Shown piece by piece: positions 1 through 8,843 of a DNA stretch of 64,000 bases (position 1 is the first letter of the stretch; each line of letters starts with the position of its first letter). Origin of the DNA: CBDFKB01 sp965248715 (GTDB lineage: Bacteria; Pseudomonadota; Alphaproteobacteria; Rhizobiales; Rhizobiaceae); contig CBDFKB010000007.1 in NCBI GenBank assembly GCA_965248715.1, positions 372,001 to 436,000 of the forward strand. Reading direction: 5' to 3'. Position numbers and translations under genes: made by a program. Below the pieces are notes generated by a model. The model saw only the letters and a program-made list of their open reading frames with translations. It searched no databases and was not told where the DNA came from.

Positions 1-2144
1 AGCACCATCGCCTTGACCGCGCCGATCGAAGATGGGGTCATCGACAAGGTGCGCAACCCCAATCCGATCAAGGCCATTGCTTGGATCGGCCGGCCAGCCA
101 TTTCCCCGCAAACCGAGACCGGCACATCATGTTCGTCGGCCTTGGCGACAATCGTCGACAGCGCCCGCATGAATGACAGCGAGAGCGGCTCGAACCGTTC
201 GCTCAGGTGGGCATTGGCGCGGTCGCTGGCCATGAAAAACTGCAGCAGATCATTGGTGCCGACCGCGAGAAAATCGCTTTGCGCGCAAAGTTCGTCCAAT
301 TGCCACAGCAATGACGGTACTTCGATCATGGTGCCAAGCCGCAATATACGCGGCAGCGCATGGCCGAAGCGGGCCATCAGTTCCACCTCGTGATCGAGAA
401 ATTCACGCACCTCGGCGATTTCGCTAACATCGGTCACCATCGGGATCAAAATCCGTAACTCGCGCCCGGCCGCCGCCTTTAGCAGCGCCCTGAGTTGGGT
501 GCGGATCAGGCCTGGCCGCTCTAGCGCCAAGCGAACCGCGCGGATGCCAAGCGCCGGGTTTTCCTCGTGCCGGGTGCGCATATAGGGCAGGAATTTGTCA
601 CCGCCGATATCGAGCAAGCGAAAGGTCACCGGTCGGCCGGCGGCGGCCCCCAAGACTTGTTCATACAGCCTTTGTTGCTCTTCGGCGCGCGGCAGGCTGG
701 ACCGGACCAGAAATTGCAATTCAGTGCGGAACAGGCCGATCCCCTCGGCGCCGGTGATTTCGATCTGTGGCAAGTCCATTTCCAGACCCGCATTGATCAT
801 CAGTGCCACGCTGGTGCCGTCCTTGCTAACCGAGGCTTCCTCGCGCAGTTTATCATATTGTTTTTGCCGCTTGGCCTGGTAGCGCACCTTTTCTCGAAAC
901 GCCTCCTCGATTTCAGCGTCAGCACGCACATGCACCGTACCAGCGGAGCCGTCGACGATTACCGGATCGCCGACTGCGGTCAAAGATACGATGCCGGCCA
1001 CCTGTCCCACCATCGGTACGCCGAGCGCCCGAGCAACGATGGTGACATGGCTGGTTGGCGCGCCATATTCCAAGACTACCGCGCGCAAATTCTCGCGCGG
1101 ATAATCGAGCAGTTCAGAAGCGCCGAGATTATGGGCAACGACGATCGCGTCCTCGCAGCCCTGCAACGGGTTGGTCGCCGCTTTGCCGACCAGTTCACGC
1201 AGCAACCGGTAAGCCAAATCGTTGAAATCATTGAGGCGATCACGCAGATAAGGGTCGCTGTGGTGCATCATCCGTGCCTGATTTTCGCTTTGCACCTTTT
1301 CCACCGCTGCCTCGGCGGTCAGCCCGTTTAGGATCGCCTCTTCCATGCGCCTGATCCAACCACGGTCATCGGCAAACATGCGGTAAGCGTCGAGGACATC
1401 TCGGTGTTCGCCATCGCCGGCAAAATCATCCCGGTCCAAGAGCCGATCGATCGACATTCTGAGCCGGTTCAGCGCGCTGCGCAGCCTTTCGATTTCACTG
1501 TCTATGTCTTCGTTAAACAGGTTGGTGACCACCACTCTAGGTTCGTGCAGCACCACATGGCCAAGGCCAAGGCCGCCATTAAGCGAAACCCCGGAAATCC
1601 GCACCGGGCGGCGCAGATCAAGATCGATGCCAGTGCGGTTGAGCCCCTCGAATTCGCCGGCGGCGATCATTTCAGCGATCACCATGGCGATGGTTTCAAG
1701 GGTCTCGACCTCCTCCTCGCCATAGCGCCGGGTAGTGCGGTTTTGCACCGCCAGAACTCCAAGCGAGCGACCGGCCCTAAGTAGCGGCACCCCAAGAAAG
1801 GATTGATAAATTTCCTCACCGGTCTCCGGCAAATAGGCGAAGGCTGGATGGCTACGCGCCTCGTCGAGATTTAGCGGTCGAGCAGTCGCAGCGATGGTGC
1901 CGACCAGCCCCTGGCCGAGCCGCAACACCGAATGGTGCACAGCGGTTAAATTCAGGCCCTTGGTGGCAAACAGCTCTAATACCCGGTCGGCACGCAGCGC
2001 ATAGACCGAACACACTTCGGCGACCATGTTGTCGGCGATCTCGCTAACGATCCGGTCAAGCCGGTCCTGGGCGTCAAGCGGCTCGGCCAACACCTCGCGC
2101 AAACGCTTCAGCAGCAATTGTGATCCGCCGAACGGACTTTTCAT
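1..2144 (-). CDS. ptsP: PTS enzyme I-Ntr (phosphoenolpyruvate-protein phosphotransferase), 3' end cut by window
   Basis: First enzyme of the nitrogen-type phosphotransferase system: it autophosphorylates from phosphoenolpyruvate and passes phosphate to NPr in the cytoplasm, a regulatory rather than sugar-import chain. The visible ~714 residues start with a GAF domain (about residues 15-165), followed by the PEP-utiliser N-terminal and swivelling His domain with the phospho-histidine motif APTSHVTIVARALG, then the TIM-barrel PEP-binding domain (GIGLFRTELQFL, LRLLDIGGDKFLPY-type motif, VGTNDLLQFFMASDRANAHL). The ATG is at 2144-2142 (MKSPFGGSQ). Members are about 750 residues, so roughly 40 C-terminal residues lie outside the window. 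It follows lysC on the same strand after a 73-bp gap, a common alphaproteobacterial neighbourhood. Identification is secure from the GAF plus PTS-I architecture. Confidence 0.95.
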   Translation of the reverse strand, partial: MKSPFGGSQLLLKRLREVLAEPLDAQDRLDRIVSEIADNMVAEVCSVYALRADRVLELFATKGLNLTAVHHSVLRLGQGLVGTIAATARPLNLDEARSHPAFAYLPETGEEIYQSFLGVPLLRAGRSLGVLAVQNRTTRRYGEEEVETLETIAMVIAEMIAAGEFEGLNRTGIDLDLRRPVRISGVSLNGGLGLGHVVLHEPRVVVTNLFNEDIDSEIERLRSALNRLRMSIDRLLDRDDFAGDGEHRDVLDAYRMFADDRGWIRRMEEAILNGLTAEAAVEKVQSENQARMMHHSDPYLRDRLNDFNDLAYRLLRELVGKAATNPLQGCEDAIVVAHNLGASELLDYPRENLRAVVLEYGAPTSHVTIVARALGVPMVGQVAGIVSLTAVGDPVIVDGSAGTVHVRADAEIEEAFREKVRYQAKRQKQYDKLREEASVSKDGTSVALMINAGLEMDLPQIEITGAEGIGLFRTELQFLVRSSLPRAEEQQRLYEQVLGAAAGRPVTFRLLDIGGDKFLPYMRTRHEENPALGIRAVRLALERPGLIRTQLRALLKAAAGRELRILIPMVTDVSEIAEVREFLDHEVELMARFGHALPRILRLGTMIEVPSLLWQLDELCAQSDFLAVGTNDLLQFFMASDRANAHLSERFEPLSLSFMRALSTIVAKADEHDVPVSVCGEMAGRPIQAMALIGLGLRTLSMTPSSIGAVKAMV

Positions 2145-2217
2145 TACTCCGCTTCCCGTTTCCCGCAATCTTAATCGGCAGTTTTGGCCGCCGGCGGCCT
2201 GAAGCTAGGACCGGCAT

Positions 2218-3462
2218 TCAGTGGGTCTGGTCGAGACCATATACGCCATGCAGCGTGCGCACTGCCAGTTCTGCATAGTCCGCATCGATCAGGACCGAAA
2301 ACTTGATTTCCGACGTGGTTATCGCACGGATGTTGATACCCTTGCCGGCCAAAGCATTGAAGGCGGTCGAGGCGACGCCGGCATGGCTACGCATGCCGAT
2401 GCCGATCACCGATATTTTGACCAGACCCTTTTCGCTTTGCAGCGATTTGAAACCAACTCCATCTTGGACATCCTCCAGCGCCCTGATCGCCTTTTCGACA
2501 TCGCTCTCCGGCAAGGTAAACGTCATGTCGGTGGAACTGCCATCTTCGGAGATACTTTGTACGATCATATCGACATTGATGTGGGCTTTAGCCAGTGGAG
2601 TAAAGATACTGGCCGCCGCACCTGGCCGGTCCGGCACCTTGCGGAGCGAAATCTGTGCCTCGTCTTGGGCATAGGCGATCCCGGTAACGGTCTGTTTTTC
2701 CATAATGTCGACCTCGTCACAAATCAGTGTGCCGGCCGGTTCGCCGGAGATTTTGTCGGGCGCTTCGAAACTGGAACGCACGAATACTTTTACCCCATGC
2801 ACCATTGCCAGTTCCACGGAACGCACCTGTAGCACCTTGGCGCCAAGCGACGCCATTTCCAACATCTCCTCATAGGAGATGCGGTCAAGCCGGCGGGCCT
2901 TTGGTTCGACCCGTGGGTCGGTGGTATATACCCCATCCACATCGGTGTAGATGTCACAGCGGTCGGCATCAAGTGCTGCAGCAATCGCCACTGCGCTGGT
3001 ATCCGACCCGCCGCGGCCAAGGGTCGCCAAACGGTTGTCGGGGGCCAGGCCCTGAAACCCGGAAACCACCGCGACCTGCCGGTTTTTCAATCGCCGGTCC
3101 AATTCGTCAGCGGCAATATCGACGATCCTAGCCGCCGCGTGCGCGCCATCAGTGCGGATCGGTATTTGCCACCCTTGCCACGAGCGGGCATCGATGCCCA
3201 GCGATTGCAGAGTGATCGCCAACAGACCGGTGGTCACCTGTTCGCCGGAGGCTACTACCACATCATATTCGCGCGCATCATGAAACGATGCCGCTTGGCG
3301 GGTCCAGCCGACCAACTCATTGGTTCGCCCGGCCATGGCCGATACCACCACGGCAACCTCGTTGCCATGGTCCATTTCACGCTTGACATGGTTGGCGACA
3401 TTGCGGATGCGATCGATATCGGCGACAGAGGTTCCGCCGAACTTCATTACCAGGCGAGCCAT
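2218..3462 (-). CDS. lysC: Aspartate kinase
   Basis: Phosphorylates L-aspartate with ATP, the first step towards lysine, threonine, methionine and diaminopimelate. The 414-residue protein opens with the amino-acid-kinase signature VMKFGGTSVADIDRI (residues 5-19), has the GRGGSDTSAVAIAAAL nucleotide/substrate loop near residue 147 and YTDVDGVYTTDPR after it, and ends in two ACT domains (about 265-414), the usual site of lysine/threonine feedback. I chose the ATG at 3462 (MARLVMKF) because homology begins there; an in-frame upstream start would only add 11 unrelated residues. It is divergent from ubiG, with 159 bp between the start codons. dapF, another lysine-pathway gene, lies far away at 46144. 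Confidence 0.96.
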   Translation of the reverse strand: MARLVMKFGGTSVADIDRIRNVANHVKREMDHGNEVAVVVSAMAGRTNELVGWTRQAASFHDAREYDVVVASGEQVTTGLLAITLQSLGIDARSWQGWQIPIRTDGAHAAARIVDIAADELDRRLKNRQVAVVSGFQGLAPDNRLATLGRGGSDTSAVAIAAALDADRCDIYTDVDGVYTTDPRVEPKARRLDRISYEEMLEMASLGAKVLQVRSVELAMVHGVKVFVRSSFEAPDKISGEPAGTLICDEVDIMEKQTVTGIAYAQDEAQISLRKVPDRPGAAASIFTPLAKAHINVDMIVQSISEDGSSTDMTFTLPESDVEKAIRALEDVQDGVGFKSLQSEKGLVKISVIGIGMRSHAGVASTAFNALAGKGINIRAITTSEIKFSVLIDADYAELAVRTLHGVYGLDQTH

Positions 3463-3621
3463 GGTCACAGAGTTCCAGATGGTTGCGGGGCGCAAGCAAA
3501 ACGCTCCAAAAAACGGAGCGGATGGGCTAAATAAACATATCGGTCCTTACTCGCAAGTTGCCAAAATGCGGTAATACGCAATTTAGCCAGGGCAAAATCG
3601 GTCAAAGAAAAGGTCTGCCAC

Positions 3622-4365
3622 ATGAAAGCGGAACAAAACTCGAGTGTCGATGCCGCCGAGGTGGCGCGTTTTTCGGCGATCGCCGATGAGTGGTGGGACC
3701 CGTCCGGCAAGTTCCGCCCGTTGCACAAATTCAATCCGGTGCGGCTACGCTATATCAAGGAAATTGTCTGCCAACACTTTGACCGGGAGTTTAGCGACCG
3801 AGGCGCGTTGACCGGCATGCGGTTGCTCGACATCGGTTGTGGCGGCGGTCTGTTGAGCGAACCGATGGCACGGCTTGGCGCCGATGTGGTGGGCGCTGAC
3901 CCGTCTGAAACAAATATAGTGGTTGCCAAATTACATGCCGAACGAACCGGGCTAAAAATCGACTATCGCGCGGAAACCGCCGAGCAATTGCAGGAGCGTG
4001 GCGAAACCTTCGACATCATCCTTAACATGGAAGTAGTCGAACATGTTGCCGATGTGGAATTGTTCCTGAAAAGCTGCTGCCGCATGGTTAAACCAGGAGG
4101 GTTGATGTTTGTTGCCACCATCAACCGCACCCCAGCAGCCTATGCGCTGGCGATTGTCGGCGCCGAACGGGTGCTTGGTTGGTTACCGAAGGGTACCCAT
4201 AGCTATGACAAATTGGTGCAACCGCAGGAAATCGAACGTCCGCTCGCCGACCAAGGATTGTACATCCTCGACCGCACCGGGGTGTTTTACAATCCTTTGG
4301 CAGACGCTTGGGTTCGCTCGCGCAGCCTGGAGGTCAACTATATGATGGTGTGTGCCCGCAACTAG
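3622..4365 (+). CDS. ubiG: Ubiquinone biosynthesis O-methyltransferase
   Basis: SAM-dependent methyltransferase that performs both O-methylations in ubiquinone synthesis. The 247-residue protein has the UbiG N-terminus (VARFSAIADEWWDPSGKFRP then LHKFNPVRLRYI), the SAM-binding motif I LLDIGCGGGLLSEPMARLGA at about residue 72, and the downstream NMEVVEHV and VATINRTP motifs. Length matches the family. It is divergent from lysC and stands alone, ending 164 bp before the catabolic operon. No clear terminator was seen after its stop. Confidence 0.96.
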   Translation: MKAEQNSSVDAAEVARFSAIADEWWDPSGKFRPLHKFNPVRLRYIKEIVCQHFDREFSDRGALTGMRLLDIGCGGGLLSEPMARLGADVVGADPSETNIVVAKLHAERTGLKIDYRAETAEQLQERGETFDIILNMEVVEHVADVELFLKSCCRMVKPGGLMFVATINRTPAAYALAIVGAERVLGWLPKGTHSYDKLVQPQEIERPLADQGLYILDRTGVFYNPLADAWVRSRSLEVNYMMVCARN

Positions 4366-4437
4366 GGCCTGCCTTTAGCTGCTCAAAGCGTTCTCATTCG
4401 TAGGACGGTGGATCGGAGGGTGATGCTTCATACCTAA

Positions 4438-4457
4438 ATATTTTAAACTTGAAATAT
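4438..4457. promoter_or_regulatory. AT-rich dyad, candidate MarR operator
   Basis: Arms ATATTT (4438-4443) and AAATAT (4452-4457) are separated by 8 bp and overlap the -35 hexamer of the promoter at 4449-4476. MarR-family repressors usually bind AT-rich dyads of about this size overlapping promoter elements, and a MarR gene is third in the operon that follows. The palindrome is seen; repressor binding is inferred. Confidence 0.45.
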
Positions 4458-4476
4458 ATTGCTCTCCAGCTATAAT
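4449..4476 (+). promoter_or_regulatory. Sigma70-type promoter of the anthranilate/kynurenine operon
   Basis: TTGAAA (4449-4454), a 16-bp spacer and a perfect TATAAT (4471-4476) lie 54 bp upstream of the first ATG (4530), in a strikingly AT-rich pocket of otherwise GC-richer DNA. Transcription would start near 4483, giving a leader of about 47 nt with GGAGG at 4516-4520. It is the only strong consensus promoter seen in the gap between ubiG and the operon. Confidence 0.6.
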
Positions 4477-4529
4477 CAGTAAAAATCGTTGGTCGTACCG
4501 CAGTTGGTGATCGTTGGAGGTGAATTTTG

Positions 4530-6827
4530 ATGCGCATTGCATGTTTGGGAGCAGGCCCTGCCGGCCTATATTTTGCGATTTCGATGAAGCTGCGCGATCC
4601 GGCCCACCAGGTAACCGTAATTGAGCGCAACAAAGCCAACGATACCTTCGGTTGGGGGGTGGTGTTGTCCGATGATGCGCTGGATAACCTGCAAGAAAAC
4701 GATCCGCAGAGCGCCGACGCGATCCGCGATCATTTTTCTTATTGGGATGATATCGCCGTCGTTCATGGCGGCGTGCGCACGATTTCCGGCGGTCATGGGT
4801 TTGCCGGCATCGGCCGCAAGCAATTATTGATCCTGCTGCAAAACCGTGCCCGCGAACTGGGAGTCGATTTACGTTTTGAAACCGAATTTGGCCCGGTGCA
4901 GGACTACTGCAATGATTACGATTTGGTGGTGGCGAGCGACGGGATCAATTCCCAGGTGCGCAGCGAATTCCAGGACATATTCAAGCCCGACATCAATGTG
5001 CGTCTGTGCAAATTCATCTGGCTCGGCACCCATCAGAAATTCGATGACGCCTTTACCTTCATCTTTGAAAAGACCGCCCATGGCTGGATGTGGGCTCATA
5101 TCTACCAATTCGACGACGAGACCGCGACCTTCATCGTCGAATGCGGGCAAGAAACCTGGGACGCCTGGGGCTTTGAGCATCTATCAAAAGAAGAAACCAT
5201 CGAAACCTGCCGGAAGATTTTTGCGAACCATCTTGGTGGCCACCAATTGATGTCGAACGCGGCCCATTTGCGCGGCTCCGCAGTCTGGATGAACTTTCCG
5301 CGGGTCATCTGCGAGAAATGGTATCATGAAAACATCGTGCTGATGGGTGATGCCGCGGCAACCGGCCATTTCTCGATCGGTTCGGGAACCAGGCTCGCCT
5401 GCGACAGCGCCATAGCGTTGGCGAATTATTTGCATTCGGAGCCGAACATGGAAACCGCCTTTGAGCGCTACCAGGAAGAGCGGCGCCTGGAAGTGTTGCG
5501 CCTGCAATCGGCGGCTCGCAACTCGCTCGAATGGTTCGAACAGGTTGAGCGCTATCTTGATCTTGACCCGGTACAGTTCAACTATTCGCTGCTGACCCGC
5601 TCGCAACGCATTAGCCATGAAAATCTTCGCCTGCGCGATCCTAAATGGGTGCACTCGGCGGAAAAATGGTTCCAGCATCAAGCCGGCATGGCGTCCAATA
5701 CACCGGTCCGTGCTCCGATGTTCGCGCCGTTTAAATTGCGGGACATGGAACTGAAAAATCGCGTGGTAGTGTCACCCATGGCCCAGTATAAGGCGGTCGA
5801 TGGCTGCCCGACCGACTGGCACTTGATCCATTATGGAGAGCGCGCCAAGGGCGGCGCGGCCCTGGTCTATGTGGAGATGAGTTGCGTGTCGCCAACCGGG
5901 CGAATTACCCCAGGCTGTCCCGGGCTTTATGCACCGGAGCATGAAACCGCGTGGCGCCGTTTGACCGATTTCGTGCACAGCGAAACCGATGCGAAAATCT
6001 GCTGCCAGATCGGCCATTCAGGCCGCAAGGGTTCGACCCGGATCGGCTGGCAGGGAATGGATCAACCTCTGGAAGTTGATAATTGGCAACTGATTTCTGC
6101 CTCGGCGATAGCCTGGTCTAGCAACAACGCTACTCCCCGTGCCATGACCCGGGCCGACATGGACCAGGTCCGCGACCAGTTTGTGGCGGCGGCCAAAATG
6201 GCCAACCGGGCCGGTTTCGACATGATTGAGCTGCACGCCGCCCACGGCTATTTGATATCGTCGTTTATCTCGCCGCTGTCGAATGTCCGCGAGGATCAAT
6301 ATGGCGGCAGTCTCGAAAACCGCATGCGGTATCCGCTTGAGGTTTTTGCCGCCATGCGCGCAGTGTGGCCCGAGGCAAAGCCGATGTCGGTGCGCATTTC
6401 CGCCAATGATTGGGTCGGCGACGAGGGGGTAACGCCGCAAGAAGCGGTGGATATCGCCAAGATGTTTGCGGCCGCCGGCGCCGACATCATTGATGTTTCC
6501 GCCGGCCAGACCTCCACCGAGGCAGAACCACTTTATGGCCGCATGTTCCAAACCCCGTTTTCCGATCGCATACGCAACGAGGCCGGCATCAAGACCATGG
6601 CAGTCGGCAATATTTATGAACCCGACCATGTAAACTCGATCCTAATGGCTGGCCGTGCCGATCTGGTGTGTTTGGCGCGCCCACATTTGGCCGATCCCTA
6701 TTGGACTTTTCACGCTGGTGCGCAAATCGGTGACCGTGCGGAAAACTGGCCGCTGCCATATCTGGCTGGGCGCGATCAGGCCTGGCGGCTGGCCGACCGG
6801 GAAGCGGAAATGGTCGGACAAGTATGA
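4530..6827 (+). CDS. Bifunctional 2-aminobenzoyl-CoA monooxygenase/reductase (flavin monooxygenase fused to Old-Yellow-Enzyme domain)
   Basis: Predicted to hydroxylate and then reduce the ring of 2-aminobenzoyl-CoA with O2 and NAD(P)H, giving a non-aromatic 2-amino-5-oxocyclohexenecarbonyl-CoA. Residues 1-390 are an FAD aromatic-monooxygenase domain (GAGPAGLYFAISMKL at residue 7; GDAAATGHFSIGSGTRLA near 273). Residues ~396-765 are an OYE/NADH:flavin oxidoreductase domain (LKNRVVVSPMAQYKA, CQIGHSGRKG, FDMIELHAAHGYL). This fusion is known in 2-aminobenzoyl-CoA monooxygenase/reductase and in the sister salicylyl-CoA 5-hydroxylase group. The ligase, tryptophan dioxygenase and kynureninase in the same operon favour the anthranilate role. 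Start ATG 4530, not TTG 4527, with GGAGG 9 nt upstream. It overlaps the next gene by 4 bp (ATGA). Confidence 0.88.
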   Translation: MRIACLGAGPAGLYFAISMKLRDPAHQVTVIERNKANDTFGWGVVLSDDALDNLQENDPQSADAIRDHFSYWDDIAVVHGGVRTISGGHGFAGIGRKQLLILLQNRARELGVDLRFETEFGPVQDYCNDYDLVVASDGINSQVRSEFQDIFKPDINVRLCKFIWLGTHQKFDDAFTFIFEKTAHGWMWAHIYQFDDETATFIVECGQETWDAWGFEHLSKEETIETCRKIFANHLGGHQLMSNAAHLRGSAVWMNFPRVICEKWYHENIVLMGDAAATGHFSIGSGTRLACDSAIALANYLHSEPNMETAFERYQEERRLEVLRLQSAARNSLEWFEQVERYLDLDPVQFNYSLLTRSQRISHENLRLRDPKWVHSAEKWFQHQAGMASNTPVRAPMFAPFKLRDMELKNRVVVSPMAQYKAVDGCPTDWHLIHYGERAKGGAALVYVEMSCVSPTGRITPGCPGLYAPEHETAWRRLTDFVHSETDAKICCQIGHSGRKGSTRIGWQGMDQPLEVDNWQLISASAIAWSSNNATPRAMTRADMDQVRDQFVAAAKMANRAGFDMIELHAAHGYLISSFISPLSNVREDQYGGSLENRMRYPLEVFAAMRAVWPEAKPMSVRISANDWVGDEGVTPQEAVDIAKMFAAAGADIIDVSAGQTSTEAEPLYGRMFQTPFSDRIRNEAGIKTMAVGNIYEPDHVNSILMAGRADLVCLARPHLADPYWTFHAGAQIGDRAENWPLPYLAGRDQAWRLADREAEMVGQV

Positions 6828-7567
6828 ATTTCAGCGCTCGCCATGTGGTGGTATCTGGCGGCGGCACCGGGGTTGGCGCGACAATTGCCCACGCCTTTGC
6901 AAACAAAAATGCCAAGGTAACCATTATCGGCCGGTCTGAAGCATCGCTGGTCGCACAGGGTCTGGCCTATGTGGCATGCGACGTAACCAACCCACGTGCC
7001 GTATATGACGCATTAGACCAAGCACGGAAAAACCATGGGCCGGTTGATATCGCTATCGCCAATGCCGGTGCTGCTATCAGTACCGCCTTTGGTAAAATGT
7101 CTTCAGCCGATTTGACTGCCATGCTGGATGTCAATCTTGTCGGTGTTTTTAACCTCTGGCAGGCGGCATTTTTGGACATGAAGGCCGTCGGATGGGGGCG
7201 GATGATCGCGATCGCTTCAACCGCCGGTCTGAAGGGCTACCCTTACGTATGCGGTTATTGCGCGGCAAAGCATGGGGTTGTCGGCCTGACCCGGGGGCTA
7301 GCACTGGAATTGGCATCTACCGGGATCACCGTTAACGCGATTTGCCCCGGTTTCGTTGAGACCCCGATGCTGGAGCGTTCGATCGCCAACATCGTCGAAA
7401 AAACCGGCATGTCGAAACAAGACGCGGCAAACACATTGAAGAGCGCCAATCCGCAGCAACGTTTCATCGAGACCGAAGAAGTGGCGGCAAGCGCGCTTTG
7501 GCTTTGCACAGAGGCGGCCCGCTCGATCAACGGCCATGCCCTGTCCCTGTCCGGGGGCGAGGTGTGA
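6824..7567 (+). CDS. SDR-family dehydrogenase/reductase of the anthranilate operon
   Basis: A classical short-chain dehydrogenase of 247 residues, with the NAD(P)-binding loop VVSGGGTGVGATIAHAF at the N-terminus, NAG in AIANAG, the catalytic serine in IASTAG and YCAAK as the YxxxK motif. By position it probably oxidises or reduces a hydroxyacyl-CoA intermediate made after dearomatisation; the exact substrate is not readable from sequence. The start ATG overlaps the stop of the monooxygenase/reductase (ATGA) and its own stop overlaps the GTG of the MarR gene, so translation is probably coupled through all three. Confidence 0.85.
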   Translation: MNFSARHVVVSGGGTGVGATIAHAFANKNAKVTIIGRSEASLVAQGLAYVACDVTNPRAVYDALDQARKNHGPVDIAIANAGAAISTAFGKMSSADLTAMLDVNLVGVFNLWQAAFLDMKAVGWGRMIAIASTAGLKGYPYVCGYCAAKHGVVGLTRGLALELASTGITVNAICPGFVETPMLERSIANIVEKTGMSKQDAANTLKSANPQQRFIETEEVAASALWLCTEAARSINGHALSLSGGEV

Positions 7568-8040
7568 GCATCAACATCGCCCTAAAGCCTATCGAACCCG
7601 CCTCCAAGGAACGCCTGCGGCTTTGGCTGCGGTTTCTCAAGGTCAACCGCATGATCGAGGCAATATTACGGGAAAATTTTCGCACCGAGTACCAAACCAC
7701 CCTGCCGCGCTTCGATGTCATGTCGGCGCTGTCACGATATGCGGACGGGTTGAAAATGAGCCAGCTTTCCGGCGTACTAAGGGTCTCGAACGGCAATGTG
7801 ACTGGTATTGTCGACCGATTGACCGACGAAAATCTGGTTGAACGGGTATCGGTGCCTGGGGATCGGCGGGCGTCGCTGGTGCGTTTGACCCACAAAGGCA
7901 TCGCAATATTCGAACAACAGGCCGCAGCCCACGAGAATTGGGTAAATCAAATGCTCGGGGACTTCTCCGCCCAAGAGGCGGCTGACATCATTACCCGGCT
8001 GGAAGGCCTGGTCGAGACATTGGGAAGGGGCGAGCCGTGA
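7564..8040 (+). CDS. MarR-family transcriptional regulator
   Basis: A 158-residue protein with a winged helix-turn-helix: TLPRFDVMSALSRYADGLKM, then SQLSGVLRVSNGNVTGIVDR as the recognition region (about residues 60-80), and the wing VPGDRRASLVRLTHKG. The likely start is GTG 7564 (GTGA overlap with the SDR stop) with a purine-rich site GGGGGCGAGG just upstream; earlier in-frame codons lie inside the SDR gene. Being inside the operon, it probably autoregulates it in response to an aryl-CoA or anthranilate-type ligand; CoA-thioester-responsive MarR proteins are known in other aromatic pathways. The ligand is inference. Confidence 0.88.
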   Translation: MSINIALKPIEPASKERLRLWLRFLKVNRMIEAILRENFRTEYQTTLPRFDVMSALSRYADGLKMSQLSGVLRVSNGNVTGIVDRLTDENLVERVSVPGDRRASLVRLTHKGIAIFEQQAAAHENWVNQMLGDFSAQEAADIITRLEGLVETLGRGEP

Positions 8041-8843
8041 GTTCACCTGCTAATACCAAACATTTTCAGTGTGCGATTGCCAACGGTATTGCCACCATTG
8101 CGCTTAGCCGCCCGGAACGCAAAAACCCGCTGACCTTCGACAGCTATGGCGAACTGCGCGACTGGTTCCGCAATCTGCATTATGTCGATGATGTGAACGC
8201 GGTGGTCTTTGCTTCCAATGGCGGCAATTTCAGTTCCGGCGGCGATGTCCATGACATAATCGGTCCGCTGACCAAGATGACCATGAAGGAATTGCTGGCG
8301 TTTACACGCATGACCGGTGACGTGGTCAAGGCGATGGTCAATTGCGGCAAGCCGATAATCGCGGCGATCGACGGGGTTTGCGTCGGCGCCGGGGCGATTA
8401 TCGCCATGGCCAGCGATCTGCGCATCGCCACGCCGCAGGCCAAGACTGCGTTTCTTTTTACCCGGGTAGGGTTGGCTGGATGCGATATGGGTGCCTGTGC
8501 GATCCTGCCCCGGATCATCGGCCAGGGCCGGACCGCCGAACTTTTATACACCGGTCGTTCGATGAGCGCCGAGGAAGGCGCACGGTGGGGGTTCTACAAT
8601 AAGATCGTCGACGCGGATGTGCTTGACCATGAAGCGCAAACGTTTGCTGCAAGGATCGCAGCCGGTCCGAATTTCGCACATATGATGACCAAGACCATGT
8701 TGGCGCAGGAATGGTCGATGTCGATCGAGCAAGCGATCGAGGCCGAAGCCCAGACCCAGGCTATCTGTATGCAGACCGGGGACTTTGTGCGTGCCTACGA
8801 CGCCTTTATCGCCAAGCAAAAGCCGGTATTTGAGGGCGATTGA
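8037..8843 (+). CDS. Enoyl-CoA hydratase/isomerase family protein
   Basis: Crotonase-fold protein of 268 residues. It has the oxyanion-hole segment ASNGGNFSSGGDVHDI (about residue 60) and the second CoA-binding segment AAIDGVCVGAGAIIAMASD (about residue 104). It starts at GTG 8037, overlapping the MarR stop by 4 bp. In the aerobic 2-aminobenzoyl-CoA route, beta-oxidation-type enzymes open and shorten the dearomatised ring; this protein is a candidate hydratase or ring-opening hydrolase. Crotonase relatives are too functionally diverse to pick between these from sequence. Confidence 0.88.
   Translation: MSSPANTKHFQCAIANGIATIALSRPERKNPLTFDSYGELRDWFRNLHYVDDVNAVVFASNGGNFSSGGDVHDIIGPLTKMTMKELLAFTRMTGDVVKAMVNCGKPIIAAIDGVCVGAGAIIAMASDLRIATPQAKTAFLFTRVGLAGCDMGACAILPRIIGQGRTAELLYTGRSMSAEEGARWGFYNKIVDADVLDHEAQTFAARIAAGPNFAHMMTKTMLAQEWSMSIEQAIEAEAQTQAICMQTGDFVRAYDAFIAKQKPVFEGD

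Noticed and set aside
13..1784. Several plus-strand open frames
   Set aside because: They are antisense to ptsP, whose frame is continuous with all family motifs.
4530..6827. Salicylyl-CoA 5-hydroxylase as the name for the fused monooxygenase
   Set aside because: The kynA, kynU and aryl-CoA ligase neighbours make the 2-aminobenzoyl-CoA role more likely, although sequence alone does not exclude it.
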